Below, piece after piece: positions 44,194 through 52,896 of a stretch of 64,000 nucleotides of DNA. The position numbers were made by a program, and so were the translations under genes. The stretch spans positions 806,001 through 870,000 of the forward strand of contig NZ_CP036292.1 of assembly GCF_007751715.1 (NCBI RefSeq). Direction: 5' to 3'. The stretch is from Rosistilla oblonga (GTDB lineage: Bacteria > Planctomycetota > Planctomycetia > Pirellulales > Pirellulaceae). The notes beneath the pieces are model-generated. The model saw nothing but the letters and a program-made list of their open reading frames with translations, made no database searches and was not told where the DNA came from. Positions within the stretch are counted from its first letter, which is position 1. Every line of letters begins with the position of its first letter.

Positions 44194-45018
44194 ATGGCGG
44201 TCCAGCGGAAGTTTCCATTTATGGCGGCCGACAGATCGGCACGGGCTGCACCGACGGGCGGTCTGCGGCGCGATAGCGGTTGGTCGCACGTGCCGCTGTC
44301 GATCGCCAGGGCGTTTCTCGAAATGATCTATCCGCCGACCTGTACCTTGTGTGGTGGAGCGTTGGTCGATCCGGGGGCGATCGAAATGTGTGATGCTTGC
44401 ATCGACGCGGTCCGCGGAAAATGTCGACACTGGTGCCGCCGCTGTGGGATGCCGATGGAACCGATGCGGTTGGGCGAACCGACTTGCAATCGATGCCTCA
44501 AACAGAAGCTGCCGTTTGCCGAAGTCGTCGTCTTGGGGCGTTATGAGGGAGCGATGCGGGAGGCTGTGATCGCCGGGAAGAAGTTCATTCACGAACCGTT
44601 GATGATGGCGTTGGGAGGATTGTTGGGGGAGCAGATTGCTAGCCAAGTCGATTCGATCCCCGAGATTGTGACCTACGTTCCATCCCATTGGCGACGTCGG
44701 TTGAAGCGTGGTACGGTGCCAGCAGCGACGCTAGCCAAGCAGGTTGGCCGGGTGTTGGGACTTCCGGTTCACCCGGCGGTCCGAAGTGTGCGGGGGACGA
44801 TCAAGCAGGGGAAGTTGGCGGCTGGGCAGCGGGCTGAAAACATTTCCAATGCATTTGCGGTACGACGCCGATATCACCCCAACGGCCACAGCTATCTACT
44901 GATCGACGACGTAATGACGACCGGTGCGACGATGAGCGAAGTGACGCGGGTGTTGTTGGCAGCGGGAGCGACGCGAGTTTGCGTTGCGGCTACTGCGCGC
45001 GGCGTCGGAAAAACCTAA
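44194..45018 (+). CDS. comF: ComF-family phosphoribosyltransferase-like protein
   Basis: A 274-residue protein. The N-terminal zinc finger holds CTLCGG, CDAC, CRRCG and CNRC pairs (residues about 48-110). The C-terminal part is a PRTase fold with the PRPP motif YLLIDDVMTTGATMSE near 235-250 and KRGTVPAATLAKQV. In naturally competent bacteria ComF helps DNA uptake; in others the role is open. There is an unusually long basic N-terminal extension of about 35 residues before the Cys cluster. Confidence 0.9.
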   Translation: MAVQRKFPFMAADRSARAAPTGGLRRDSGWSHVPLSIARAFLEMIYPPTCTLCGGALVDPGAIEMCDACIDAVRGKCRHWCRRCGMPMEPMRLGEPTCNRCLKQKLPFAEVVVLGRYEGAMREAVIAGKKFIHEPLMMALGGLLGEQIASQVDSIPEIVTYVPSHWRRRLKRGTVPAATLAKQVGRVLGLPVHPAVRSVRGTIKQGKLAAGQRAENISNAFAVRRRYHPNGHSYLLIDDVMTTGATMSEVTRVLLAAGATRVCVAATARGVGKT

Positions 45019-45089
45019 GCTATAGCGAGATAGAAGCGGTTCTGCGATGAACTTTTGTGCCATCGGTCCCCTATAAAAACCTAAGCTAT
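45009..45089. repeat. 15-nt direct repeat around the comF stop codon
   Basis: AAAAACCTAAGCTAT occurs at 45009-45023, covering the comF stop, and again at 45075-45089, 66 bp apart. No other gene lies between. It looks like a local duplication. Confidence 0.6.
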
Positions 45090-45166
45090 GACACGGTAGG
45101 ATCGAAGGTCGCCGCTCGGCCTCTGCTTGAATTCCCTTTTTGACGCGAAAATACCAGCAATTCTGT

Positions 45167-46120
45167 ATGAACCCAACGAACTCTGACGAGCTGTCGCCAG
45201 CGGCGTCGCCGAGCACTGCGACCACCTTTCGCCGGGCAATCCTGCACGGTCTGGGGATCGTTATGCCGCCGTTGCTGACGATTTTGCTCTTCGTTTGGGC
45301 CTGGACCACAACCGAAAACTACGTCCTCTCACCGCTGGAAGCGGGGATTCGCAACGTTCTGGTTTGGAATCTGCAAGAGATCGAAGACGTCAAACCTGTC
45401 GATCGAAATTTTGTCGCCGATCCGACGGGAAAGAAGTTTCTTCCCCAATATGTCGTTTCGTACGTCGACCAGAATCTCCATCGCTTAGGGCCGTTTGAGC
45501 CGGTGCCGGGGACAGCGATCGCGTATTGGCATCGTTACGTCCAACTGGTCTACCTGCCCCGCACGGTGGTTGTCCCGTTTTTCTTGTTGATGTTCCTGAT
45601 CCTGCTGTATTTCCTGGGGCGGATGTTTGCCAACGGGATCGGACGATTTTTTGTCCGCGCGATGGATCGATTTATCGGTCGCGTGCCGGTCGTCAGCAAC
45701 GTCTATTCGTCGGTCAAACAGGTCACCGATTTTGTCTTCAGCGAACGCGATATCGAATTCAACCGCGTCGTCGCTGTCGAATATCCACGCAAGGGAATTT
45801 GGTCGATCGGATTTGTGACGGGCCAGAGCATGGCCGATATCAGCGCGGCGGCGAACGAGCCGGTGTTGAGCGTCTTGATGCCGACATCGCCGATGCCGGT
45901 GACCGGGTTTACCGTCACGGTTCGCAAGAGCGAGGCTGTCGATTTGGATCTGACGATCGATCAAGCGATTCAGTTTATCGTCAGCTGTGGCGTCGTCGTT
46001 CCGGCGAAGCAGCAGCAAGCGTTCAGCCGACTGCAGTTGAATCTGCCCGGCAGCGGCAACGCGTCGGCGATGCTGCCCGGAGACGATGGCTCCGCCGATT
46101 CGTCCACTTCGGCGGACTGA
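45167..46120 (+). CDS. DUF502 family membrane protein
   Basis: The 317-residue protein starts at the ATG at 45167. Two transmembrane segments lie at about residues 28-48 (GIVMPPLLTILLFVWAW) and 125-145 (VVVPFFLLMFLILLYFLG), the pattern of DUF502 proteins, followed by RVPVVSNVYSSVKQVTDFVF and a soluble C-terminal part with VLMPTSPMPVTGFTV. In plants the homologue COV affects vascular patterning; bacterial members are of unknown role. It is probably monocistronic. Confidence 0.9.
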   Translation: MNPTNSDELSPAASPSTATTFRRAILHGLGIVMPPLLTILLFVWAWTTTENYVLSPLEAGIRNVLVWNLQEIEDVKPVDRNFVADPTGKKFLPQYVVSYVDQNLHRLGPFEPVPGTAIAYWHRYVQLVYLPRTVVVPFFLLMFLILLYFLGRMFANGIGRFFVRAMDRFIGRVPVVSNVYSSVKQVTDFVFSERDIEFNRVVAVEYPRKGIWSIGFVTGQSMADISAAANEPVLSVLMPTSPMPVTGFTVTVRKSEAVDLDLTIDQAIQFIVSCGVVVPAKQQQAFSRLQLNLPGSGNASAMLPGDDGSADSSTSAD

Positions 46121-46238
46121 TCCCGATCTTCGCAGCGACGGCAAGCGAGCCGTAAAGCGAGCTCTCGGAGCCCGCTTCAGCTGCGTTTTGGCGATGAAGA
46201 TCTCTAATTTCATCGCACACGATGAATCGCTCAGCAAC

Positions 46239-46244
46239 TATAAT
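46239..46244 (+). promoter_or_regulatory. Candidate -10 box
   Basis: A perfect TATAAT lies 104 bp before the secreted-protein start. The hexamer at the expected -35 distance is CACACG, a poor match, so this is only a weak candidate. Confidence 0.25.
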
Positions 46245-46347
46245 CCGGGTCCTGTGATGGCCGCATCGAGGGTTTTCGTATCCACTCGAAAGTTTGCCGC
46301 GAGCCATTTCTTCTTGCATCGATCGGATTGACTTGGGCAAATACCTC

Positions 46348-47883
46348 ATGAATCGCTCGCTACTCTTGTTGTCTCTGGTTCTCTCGCTGTTGGCGGTTTC
46401 GAAGTCCGACGCTCAGTTCGAAGGAATGAAATATCGCATTCCCGCGGATGCCAACACGCTGATCTTGATCAATGCCGAAAAGGCGTTTGGTTCGCCTGTT
46501 TCGGATCGCGAGCGATGGGCGGCGCGACGCAAAGCTGCCTACGACGCGGGCGTTTCGGCACTGCCGCCAGACGCAACCGAAGTCATCTTGGCCGGTCGAT
46601 CGGATCTCGAGTATGGCAAATCGGTCTGGGAACTGGCGCTGATGAAGCTCACCGGAGAGCGGAACGTCGCGACCGTGGCGACCCGTTTTGGTGGCAGCAT
46701 CGATAACATCGCCGGCCGCAGTGCAGCCCGTCTGCCCGACGATCATTATGTCGTCCAGATCCGGTCGGATCTGATGGGAGCTTACACTCCCGCGAACCGC
46801 CAGGATGTGAGCCGATGGTTGAAGTCGACCGATCTGGATACCGGCCAAAAGATGTCCCCCTATCTGCAACACGCCTTCGCCTTTGCTGCCGAAGTCGGCA
46901 CGCCGATCGTGATGGCGATGGATTTGAGCGGTTTGGTTTCCGAGGCGGCTGTCACGAGAAAGCTGCCGGAATTGGGATCGCTGAAGGATTCGGGCCTCTC
47001 CCCCGCCGCAGTCTCCAAACTGATCGGTGGTGTGCAGGGAATTATGCTCGGCATCACCTTAGAGGATCAGACGATCGGTGCGGTTCGAGTCGACTTCGAA
47101 GCTTCGCCCGAGATCTTGGCGAAGGTTGGCAAGCCGTTGTTGATCGAGATTTTGAGCAGCCAAGGGGCGATGATCGACGACATCCGGCAATGGACACCGT
47201 CGGTAAAGGGGAACACTTTTTTCCTGCGAGGCAAGCTGTCGGCGAGCGGAACGCGACGGGTGATGAGCGTTCTAGAACTGCCACGCTCGCTGGGAGAAGC
47301 GGTTAACGATGCAGCTTCGTCGGGAGCTGATTCCGAAGAGTCGGCGGCTCGCATCGCGTCGCAGCAATACTTCAAGAGCGTCTCGACGCTGTTGGACGAT
47401 CTTCGCGACAAACCGAAGACCGATCACGTCAAAACGTTTGGGCAAGCGGCGATCTGGTACGACAAATATGCTCGCAAGATCGACAGTTTGCCGCTGTTGA
47501 ATGTCGACCCGGCGCTGCTGAAATACGGCAGCGATGTCTCGGGGATGTTGCGCGACGCAGAGATGTCGATGAAAGGCGTTGGGATGCGATCGTCGGTGCG
47601 GACCGGGATGAACAGTCCAACATCTTACGGCTACAGTTCTTATGGCGGCGGATACCGTGCAGGAAGAGGCTACGACGGTGCCCTCTACGGTCCTCAGGGA
47701 TATTCTGCGAGCGTGGGAGCGGCGCAGGCTTCGGTTCGCGAGGAGGGCCGCACCGACGCGGTGATTCGGGGGCAGGAGCGAACCAAGGGTGCGGCTTCGG
47801 TGCAACAGATCTGGCAGGACATCGACTCGGCGACGGCTGAAATTCGCCAGGTGATGACCGGCCGATACAGCGCCGAATTTTAG
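46348..47883 (+). CDS. Secreted protein of unknown function
   Basis: The 511-residue protein from the ATG at 46348 has a signal peptide (MNRSLLLLSLVLSLLAVSKSD). The body is a mixed alpha/beta protein without a recognised family (IPADANTLILINAEKAFG, GGVQGIMLGITLEDQ, DDIRQWTPSVKGNTFFLRGKL). Residues about 430-460 are Gly/Tyr-rich (SYGYSSYGGGYRAGRGYDG), a flexible linker. No membrane helix follows the leader. It is probably periplasmic or surface-exposed. The 101-bp gap to cstA leaves co-transcription open. Confidence 0.65.
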   Translation: MNRSLLLLSLVLSLLAVSKSDAQFEGMKYRIPADANTLILINAEKAFGSPVSDRERWAARRKAAYDAGVSALPPDATEVILAGRSDLEYGKSVWELALMKLTGERNVATVATRFGGSIDNIAGRSAARLPDDHYVVQIRSDLMGAYTPANRQDVSRWLKSTDLDTGQKMSPYLQHAFAFAAEVGTPIVMAMDLSGLVSEAAVTRKLPELGSLKDSGLSPAAVSKLIGGVQGIMLGITLEDQTIGAVRVDFEASPEILAKVGKPLLIEILSSQGAMIDDIRQWTPSVKGNTFFLRGKLSASGTRRVMSVLELPRSLGEAVNDAASSGADSEESAARIASQQYFKSVSTLLDDLRDKPKTDHVKTFGQAAIWYDKYARKIDSLPLLNVDPALLKYGSDVSGMLRDAEMSMKGVGMRSSVRTGMNSPTSYGYSSYGGGYRAGRGYDGALYGPQGYSASVGAAQASVREEGRTDAVIRGQERTKGAASVQQIWQDIDSATAEIRQVMTGRYSAEF

Positions 47884-47984
47884 CTTCTGTGCCGTCGCGT
47901 CCAGGTCGACCAGTTTCCACCCTCTGCGACTTGGTGAATAATACGCCCCTTGTTGCAACGAGTATTTGAAACTACGGACCAAGA

Positions 47985-49850
47985 ATGACGACTCTATTGA
48001 TAGCGTTGGGCACGATGGTGGCCTACCTGATCGCGTACAACACCTACGGGCGTTGGTTGGCGCGGAAGATTTTTCAGTTGGACGACAATGCTGTCGTCCC
48101 CAGCGTGGAATTGAACGACGACCGCGATTTTGTGCCGACCGATCGTTCGGTCCTGTTCGGCCATCACTTTACTTCGATCGCCGGGACCGGTCCGATCGTG
48201 GGGCCCGCGATCGCGGTGATGTGGGGTTGGTTGCCAGCGTTGGTCTGGGTTCTGTTTGGATCGATCCTTGTCGGTGCGGTGCACGATTTTGGGGCGTTGG
48301 TCGTCTCGATCCGCAGCAAGGGGCAGACCGTTGGCGACGTCGCCGGTCGGGTGCTCAACCGCCGCGTGCGGTTGTTGTTCCTGTTGATTCTGTTCATGGC
48401 GCTGACGATCGTGTTGGCGATCTTTGGTTTGGTGATCGCCGCGGTCTTCAAGCAATATCCGGCGTCGATCATTCCCTGCTTGGTTCAGATCCCGATCGCG
48501 ATGGCGATCGGCGTTTGGTTGCATCGCAAGAACGTGCATCTGTTGCTGCCGTCGTTGATCGCGTTGACCACGATGTACGCGACCCTGATCTACGGAAACT
48601 CGGGCGTCCTGGGGACGTTGAACCAAGCGATGGCCGAGTGGTCGGTGATCTCATGGGTCCTGATCCTGTTGGTCTATTCGTACGTGGCGTCGGTGCTGCC
48701 GGTCTGGATGTTGTTGCAGCCGCGCGATTACATCAATTCGCTGCAGTTGATCACCGCTCTTGGTTTGATCGTGGTCGGATTGGTCGTGGCGGGGCTGATC
48801 GGTGGAGCACCGTTGTCCGAGGGAGCCGCTCGCGTGCCGCTTGAGATCTCCGCGCCGATGGTGCGAGCTAACCCCGAGGGAGCGCCGGCGGTGATCCCTT
48901 TCCTGTTCATCACGATCGCTTGCGGTGCCTGCAGCGGTTTTCACTGCTTGGTCTCGTCGGGAACTTCCAGCAAGCAGATCAAGTGCGAGAGCGACGCGCA
49001 GTTCGTCGGTTACGGTTCGATGTTGACCGAAGGCTTTTTGGCGACGCTGGTGATCTTGGCCTGTGTGGCTGGGATTGGTTTGGGCGTGACGGAGAAGCTT
49101 GGCAGCGGAGCGGTTGTGACCGGCACGGCGGCTTATGAAGCCCGCTATCAGTCGTGGCAATCGGCTCAAGGGCTGGGAGCCAAAGTGGGCGCGTTTGTCG
49201 ATGGATCAGCGAACTTTCTAAAAGCCCTGTCGATTCCCGCGGGGATCGCAGTCGCGTTGATGGGCGTCTTGGTTGCTTCGTTTGCCGGCACGACATTGGA
49301 CACCGCCTGCCGGTTGCAGCGGTACGTGGTGCAAGAGCTGGCGGCGACGTTTGTTCGCGGATCGGGAAGCGAAGAGGTCGCGGTCTCGGCTAATCCGATG
49401 ACCTGGCTGACCAATAAACACGGCGCGACGATCTTTGCGATCACATTGGCTCTGGCGATCGCGGCGCTACCGGCTCCGGGAGCCGAGATGACGCTGGCCA
49501 ATGCGGGCAAAGGCGGTTTGATTTTGTGGCCGCTGTTTGGTGCGACCAATCAATTGTTGGCCGGCTTGGCGTTTTTGGTGATCTCGTTCTTCCTGTGGCG
49601 TCGCCGGATCCCGGTTTGGTTTGTTGTGATCCCGATGATCATGATGCTGATCATGCCAGCTTGGGCGATGATGATCGAGCTGCCCGGTTGGTTGAATCCT
49701 CCCGAGGGCCAATCGCCTAACTGGGTCGTGATCGTGATCGGTTGTGCGACTTTATTGTTGGAAGCCTGGATGGTCGTCGAGGCGATCATTTTGTGGCCCA
49801 GCGTCCGCGGGATTGTCGAAGAGGCGGCCGTTGCCAAGCCGTCGTCTTAG
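47985..49850 (+). CDS. cstA: Carbon starvation protein A (peptide/pyruvate transporter family)
   Basis: A 621-residue integral membrane protein with about 16 hydrophobic segments. The N-terminus YNTYGRWLARKIFQLDD, the block FGHHFTSIAGTGPIVGPAIAV, HDFGALVVSIRSKGQ and ACGACSGFHCLVSSGTSSKQ are hallmarks of CstA/BtsT. E. coli homologues import peptides or pyruvate on starvation. Two further genes follow closely (18-bp gaps), so it is probably the first gene of a three-gene operon. Confidence 0.95.
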   Translation: MTTLLIALGTMVAYLIAYNTYGRWLARKIFQLDDNAVVPSVELNDDRDFVPTDRSVLFGHHFTSIAGTGPIVGPAIAVMWGWLPALVWVLFGSILVGAVHDFGALVVSIRSKGQTVGDVAGRVLNRRVRLLFLLILFMALTIVLAIFGLVIAAVFKQYPASIIPCLVQIPIAMAIGVWLHRKNVHLLLPSLIALTTMYATLIYGNSGVLGTLNQAMAEWSVISWVLILLVYSYVASVLPVWMLLQPRDYINSLQLITALGLIVVGLVVAGLIGGAPLSEGAARVPLEISAPMVRANPEGAPAVIPFLFITIACGACSGFHCLVSSGTSSKQIKCESDAQFVGYGSMLTEGFLATLVILACVAGIGLGVTEKLGSGAVVTGTAAYEARYQSWQSAQGLGAKVGAFVDGSANFLKALSIPAGIAVALMGVLVASFAGTTLDTACRLQRYVVQELAATFVRGSGSEEVAVSANPMTWLTNKHGATIFAITLALAIAALPAPGAEMTLANAGKGGLILWPLFGATNQLLAGLAFLVISFFLWRRRIPVWFVVIPMIMMLIMPAWAMMIELPGWLNPPEGQSPNWVVIVIGCATLLLEAWMVVEAIILWPSVRGIVEEAAVAKPSS

Positions 49851-49868
49851 GCTACGATAATCACAGCC

Positions 49869-50876
49869 ATGAATGCATCACAAAACGCCTCCGCCAACGC
49901 TGCACAAGCGGCGACCGACGATCGTTCGCCGGCCGACGACGCCGCTTCGCTTTCGTTGCCCGAGATGCTTCGCGTGTTGGAAGTCGCGCGGCAGATGCGG
50001 GAAGACCGCCAGACGGCTGAAGTCGCGCTGCGCCGCGACGAGGTTCGGACTCAGATCCGCCGCAAGTTGATCGAATCGGCGAAGGTCACCGGCGAAGAGG
50101 TTAGCGACGCGGAGGTCGATGCCGCGATCGAACAATACTTCGACACGATGCACGTGTTGAAAGAGCCTAAGTTTGGGTTCGAATCGCTGTTGGCGCACGT
50201 CTATGTGATGCGGCGACGCGTCGCCGCCGGGGCTGCCGCGGTTGCCGTCGCCCTTGCGATCACCTGGTATGCGTTCCTGTCGCCCTGGGCACCGCTCAGC
50301 CCCACGGTTCGGGCGGAGCGTGCTGCGGCGGTGCAAGTCGAACAATCGCAGGTCTTGTTGCAGCAGATCGAATCGGCTTCGTTGGATCCCGATGCCACCG
50401 CCGAAGCGTCGCGGTTGATGGCTGAGGTGCAAGCGGCTGGCGCGGCGAACCCTGCTGCTGCCACGGCGGCTCACGAGCGGTTGAACAAGTTGTGGGGGCA
50501 GATGCAAAAGCAGTACGAGGTCCACATCGTTTCGGGTGCCAGCGAGATGTCGGCTTTCGAACGCGACTTTACCGACGATCAAGGGACGCGGTTGGCCGGA
50601 TATTACGTGGTCGTCGAAACGCGTTCGCCCGAGGGACGCGTGCTGCGACAATCGATCCGCAACGCCGAAACGGGTGAAGAGCAGTTGGTCGCTCGTTGGG
50701 CCGAACGGGTTTCCAAAGATGTCTACGAGCGATTGCGGGACGACAAAGTGTCCGATGGCGTGCTGAACGAAACCTTGTTTGCGGTCAAGCGTCGCGGCGA
50801 GATCGAGGAACGGGTTCAGATCCCAACGCGTAGCGGCGAAATGCTGCAGCGGAAAGCTCAGATTACCAACTGGTAG
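49869..50876 (+). CDS. DUF6384-like membrane protein
   Basis: A 335-residue protein. The N-terminal 110 residues are charged and helical (SLPEMLRVLEVARQMREDRQTAEVAL), followed by one transmembrane segment at about 118-138 (VAAGAAAVAVALAITWYAFL) and a soluble part with coiled-coil tendency and a beta-rich end (GYYVVVETRSPEGRVLRQSIRNAE). This arrangement matches the DUF6384 family as I recall it; the assignment needs a profile search. It follows cstA by 18 bp and is followed by the coiled-coil gene after 17 bp, suggesting joint action. Confidence 0.65.
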   Translation: MNASQNASANAAQAATDDRSPADDAASLSLPEMLRVLEVARQMREDRQTAEVALRRDEVRTQIRRKLIESAKVTGEEVSDAEVDAAIEQYFDTMHVLKEPKFGFESLLAHVYVMRRRVAAGAAAVAVALAITWYAFLSPWAPLSPTVRAERAAAVQVEQSQVLLQQIESASLDPDATAEASRLMAEVQAAGAANPAAATAAHERLNKLWGQMQKQYEVHIVSGASEMSAFERDFTDDQGTRLAGYYVVVETRSPEGRVLRQSIRNAETGEEQLVARWAERVSKDVYERLRDDKVSDGVLNETLFAVKRRGEIEERVQIPTRSGEMLQRKAQITNW

Positions 50877-50893
50877 CCACTCGCAGGATATCT

Positions 50894-52417
50894 ATGCCAA
50901 CCTCCGGTTCCGAAGTGCTTCGCGAGATGACTCGCGCGATCCAAGATGCCAAGCGTCAGCGCGACGCGTTGCAATCGCAGCATCGCGAGATCCTGCAACA
51001 GACCGACGATCTGGTCGGTCAGCGCGGGCAGACGTTGGTCGAATTGGCGGAGAGCTATCTTCCCGAGCTGAGTCAGACGACGGTGCGGCAGGTCTGGAAC
51101 GAGATCCGCCCGGCGATTCAGGATGTGTTGCTGCGGAAAGAGGCTAGGCATCGCGAATTGGTCGCCGAGCACCAGCGGTTGGAAGCGGTCCAAACGCAGC
51201 TGCGCGGCGAACTGCAGACGCTCAACGGCAAGTTGGACGCTATTTACGGCGAGCGCGATTCGCTCAGCAAACAGCTCAGCGAACAGCTGTCGGGCGATCC
51301 CGCCTTCCAACAACTGACCGACAAAGCGGCGATCGCGGAAATCAATCTGCAGCGAGCCGAATCGAGTTTGGCTGAGGTCGAACACGATGTGATCGCCAAG
51401 CTGCCCGCGTATCAGCGGAGTCGGTTGTTTCAGTATCTGCACAAGCGAAAGATGGGAACGCCGCAATACACAGCCCGCGGCTGGCGTCGGCGGATGGATC
51501 GTTGGGTTGGCCGGCTGATCGATTATCCCAAGGCGCGGAAGAGTTATGAGTTCTTGAGCGAAGTGCCCGGCAAGATGCGGGAATTGATCGCCGAGCGACG
51601 CGATGCGCTCAATCAGTTGTTGGATCGATTGGAGCGATCGCAGCAGAAGGTCGCTGCCGAACTTGGCCTGGACAAAGTCTTGGATCAAATCGAATCGCGC
51701 GAAGACCAACGCGACGATCTGTTGGAGCAACTGGAACAGACGGTTGTGCAGACCAACGCAAACGGCGCCGAGATCGACAAGCTGTTGGACAGCGAGGGGC
51801 CGTTTTACGCCGAGGCGATCGATAAATATCGACGGCTGTTGGAACAGACCCATACGCTGACTCTGGAGCAGCGGGCGGCGCAGTCTCCCGATCCGATCGA
51901 CGACCAATTGGTCGCGCGTTTAAAACATCTCGACGAAGAGATCCAGCAGTTTCAGAAGGCTGCCGACGCTCGCCGACGCCAGCTGAAAGAAGCCGAGGAC
52001 TTTGCCGAATCGATCGACTATCTGGTCCAGCAGTTCCAGCGGGCGCGGTTCGATGATTCGCGGAGCTATTTCGACGACAAGCTGAACATCCGCGAATCGC
52101 TCAGCCGTTTAGCCGATGGCCGCGAGCGCCCCGATCTGTTGTGGCAACACATCCGTCGCCACCAGCACACCGCGCCGAACTGGTACGAGGAAAACTCGCG
52201 TCGAGTCGTCAACGCGGCGAATTCGCCGATGGGTCAGATCCTGTTGCAGACGATGGCTCACGCCGCCGGGGCGGCGCTCCGCGAAAACGCACGCCGTGCC
52301 GGATCGCGACGGATGAGCTACCCAACGTCGTCGACGCGATCGTCCAGTCGAACGACAAGCCGGCCGAGAATGCCAACTCCCAAACGCTCCGGTTTCAGCA
52401 CCCGCAAAGGGTTTTGA
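50894..52417 (+). CDS. Long coiled-coil protein of unknown function
   Basis: The 507-residue protein is almost wholly alpha-helical, with coiled-coil stretches at about 5-60, 85-140 and 230-390 (heptad-rich, Gln/Glu/Leu). A central basic segment (KRKMGTPQYTARGWRRRMDR) and a C-terminal Ser/Arg/Thr tail of about 40 residues break the pattern. There is no signal peptide or membrane helix, so it is cytoplasmic, in contrast to the membrane-anchored product of the upstream gene. No known family is recognised. The 17-bp spacing to the upstream gene favours one operon. Confidence 0.7.
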   Translation: MPTSGSEVLREMTRAIQDAKRQRDALQSQHREILQQTDDLVGQRGQTLVELAESYLPELSQTTVRQVWNEIRPAIQDVLLRKEARHRELVAEHQRLEAVQTQLRGELQTLNGKLDAIYGERDSLSKQLSEQLSGDPAFQQLTDKAAIAEINLQRAESSLAEVEHDVIAKLPAYQRSRLFQYLHKRKMGTPQYTARGWRRRMDRWVGRLIDYPKARKSYEFLSEVPGKMRELIAERRDALNQLLDRLERSQQKVAAELGLDKVLDQIESREDQRDDLLEQLEQTVVQTNANGAEIDKLLDSEGPFYAEAIDKYRRLLEQTHTLTLEQRAAQSPDPIDDQLVARLKHLDEEIQQFQKAADARRRQLKEAEDFAESIDYLVQQFQRARFDDSRSYFDDKLNIRESLSRLADGRERPDLLWQHIRRHQHTAPNWYEENSRRVVNAANSPMGQILLQTMAHAAGAALRENARRAGSRRMSYPTSSTRSSSRTTSRPRMPTPKRSGFSTRKGF

Positions 52418-52440
52418 GGGAAGAGGCACTGTCCATTTCG

Positions 52441-52720
52441 CTTCACCCGCCCAAGCGAAAGCTGGGAGTGTCGGGAAGTGAGCGTTTAGCGAGTCTTCCA
52501 GGGAGGGCCTTCCCTGGAATCGAATGCCGGGAATTGCTGCGGACTCCCCTCCCCGAACATCGCTTCGCTTGTTCGACCCTCCCCTGTCAAACTGCGTTTG
52601 GGGAGGGTGAAGGCAATTGTTGGCGATGCTGACTTCACCCGCCCAAGCGAAAGCTGGGAGGGTCGGGGAATGAGCGTTTAGCGAGTTTTCCGGGGAGGGC
52701 TCGCAGCGGTGCATCGTGGC
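52441..52720. repeat. REP-like element with a direct copy 192 bp apart
   Basis: CTTCACCCGCCCAAGCGAAA opens a block at 52441 and again at 52633, each followed by GCTGGGAG, a TCGGG(G/A)A stretch, GAGCGTTTAGCGAG and a GGGAGGGC end. Between them the stretch at 52577-52608 (CCCTCCCCTGTC / AAACTGCGTTTGGGGAGGG) holds an inverse form of the same kind of element. This is the behaviour of dispersed palindromic repeats of planctomycetes. It is non-coding and lies between convergent genes. Confidence 0.75.
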
Positions 52721-52793
52721 GAAGCCACGGCATGTAGAAGCCAGAACGCGAGTCCCGGGAAGTCAGCAGTACGATAGCTATGGCATCCAATAG

Positions 52794-52881
52794 CCTGGGA
52801 CGCGAGTCCCAGGTGTCGGATTAACCACGCGTTTTACATTCGCGAAGCGACGGCATTAGCTCATCTGTTGTCGCTTCGCGA
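52794..52881. other. Two hairpins before the convergent gene end
   Basis: CCTGGGAC-GCGA-GTCCCAGG is a perfect 8-bp hairpin at 52794-52813. TCGCGAAGCGAC (52840-52851) and GTCGCTTCGCGA (52870-52881) form a 12-bp stem with an 18-nt loop. They lie between convergent genes and may terminate or stabilise both transcripts. Neither has a long T-run. Confidence 0.5.
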
Positions 52882-52896
52882 CTTAGCCAACTCGGC

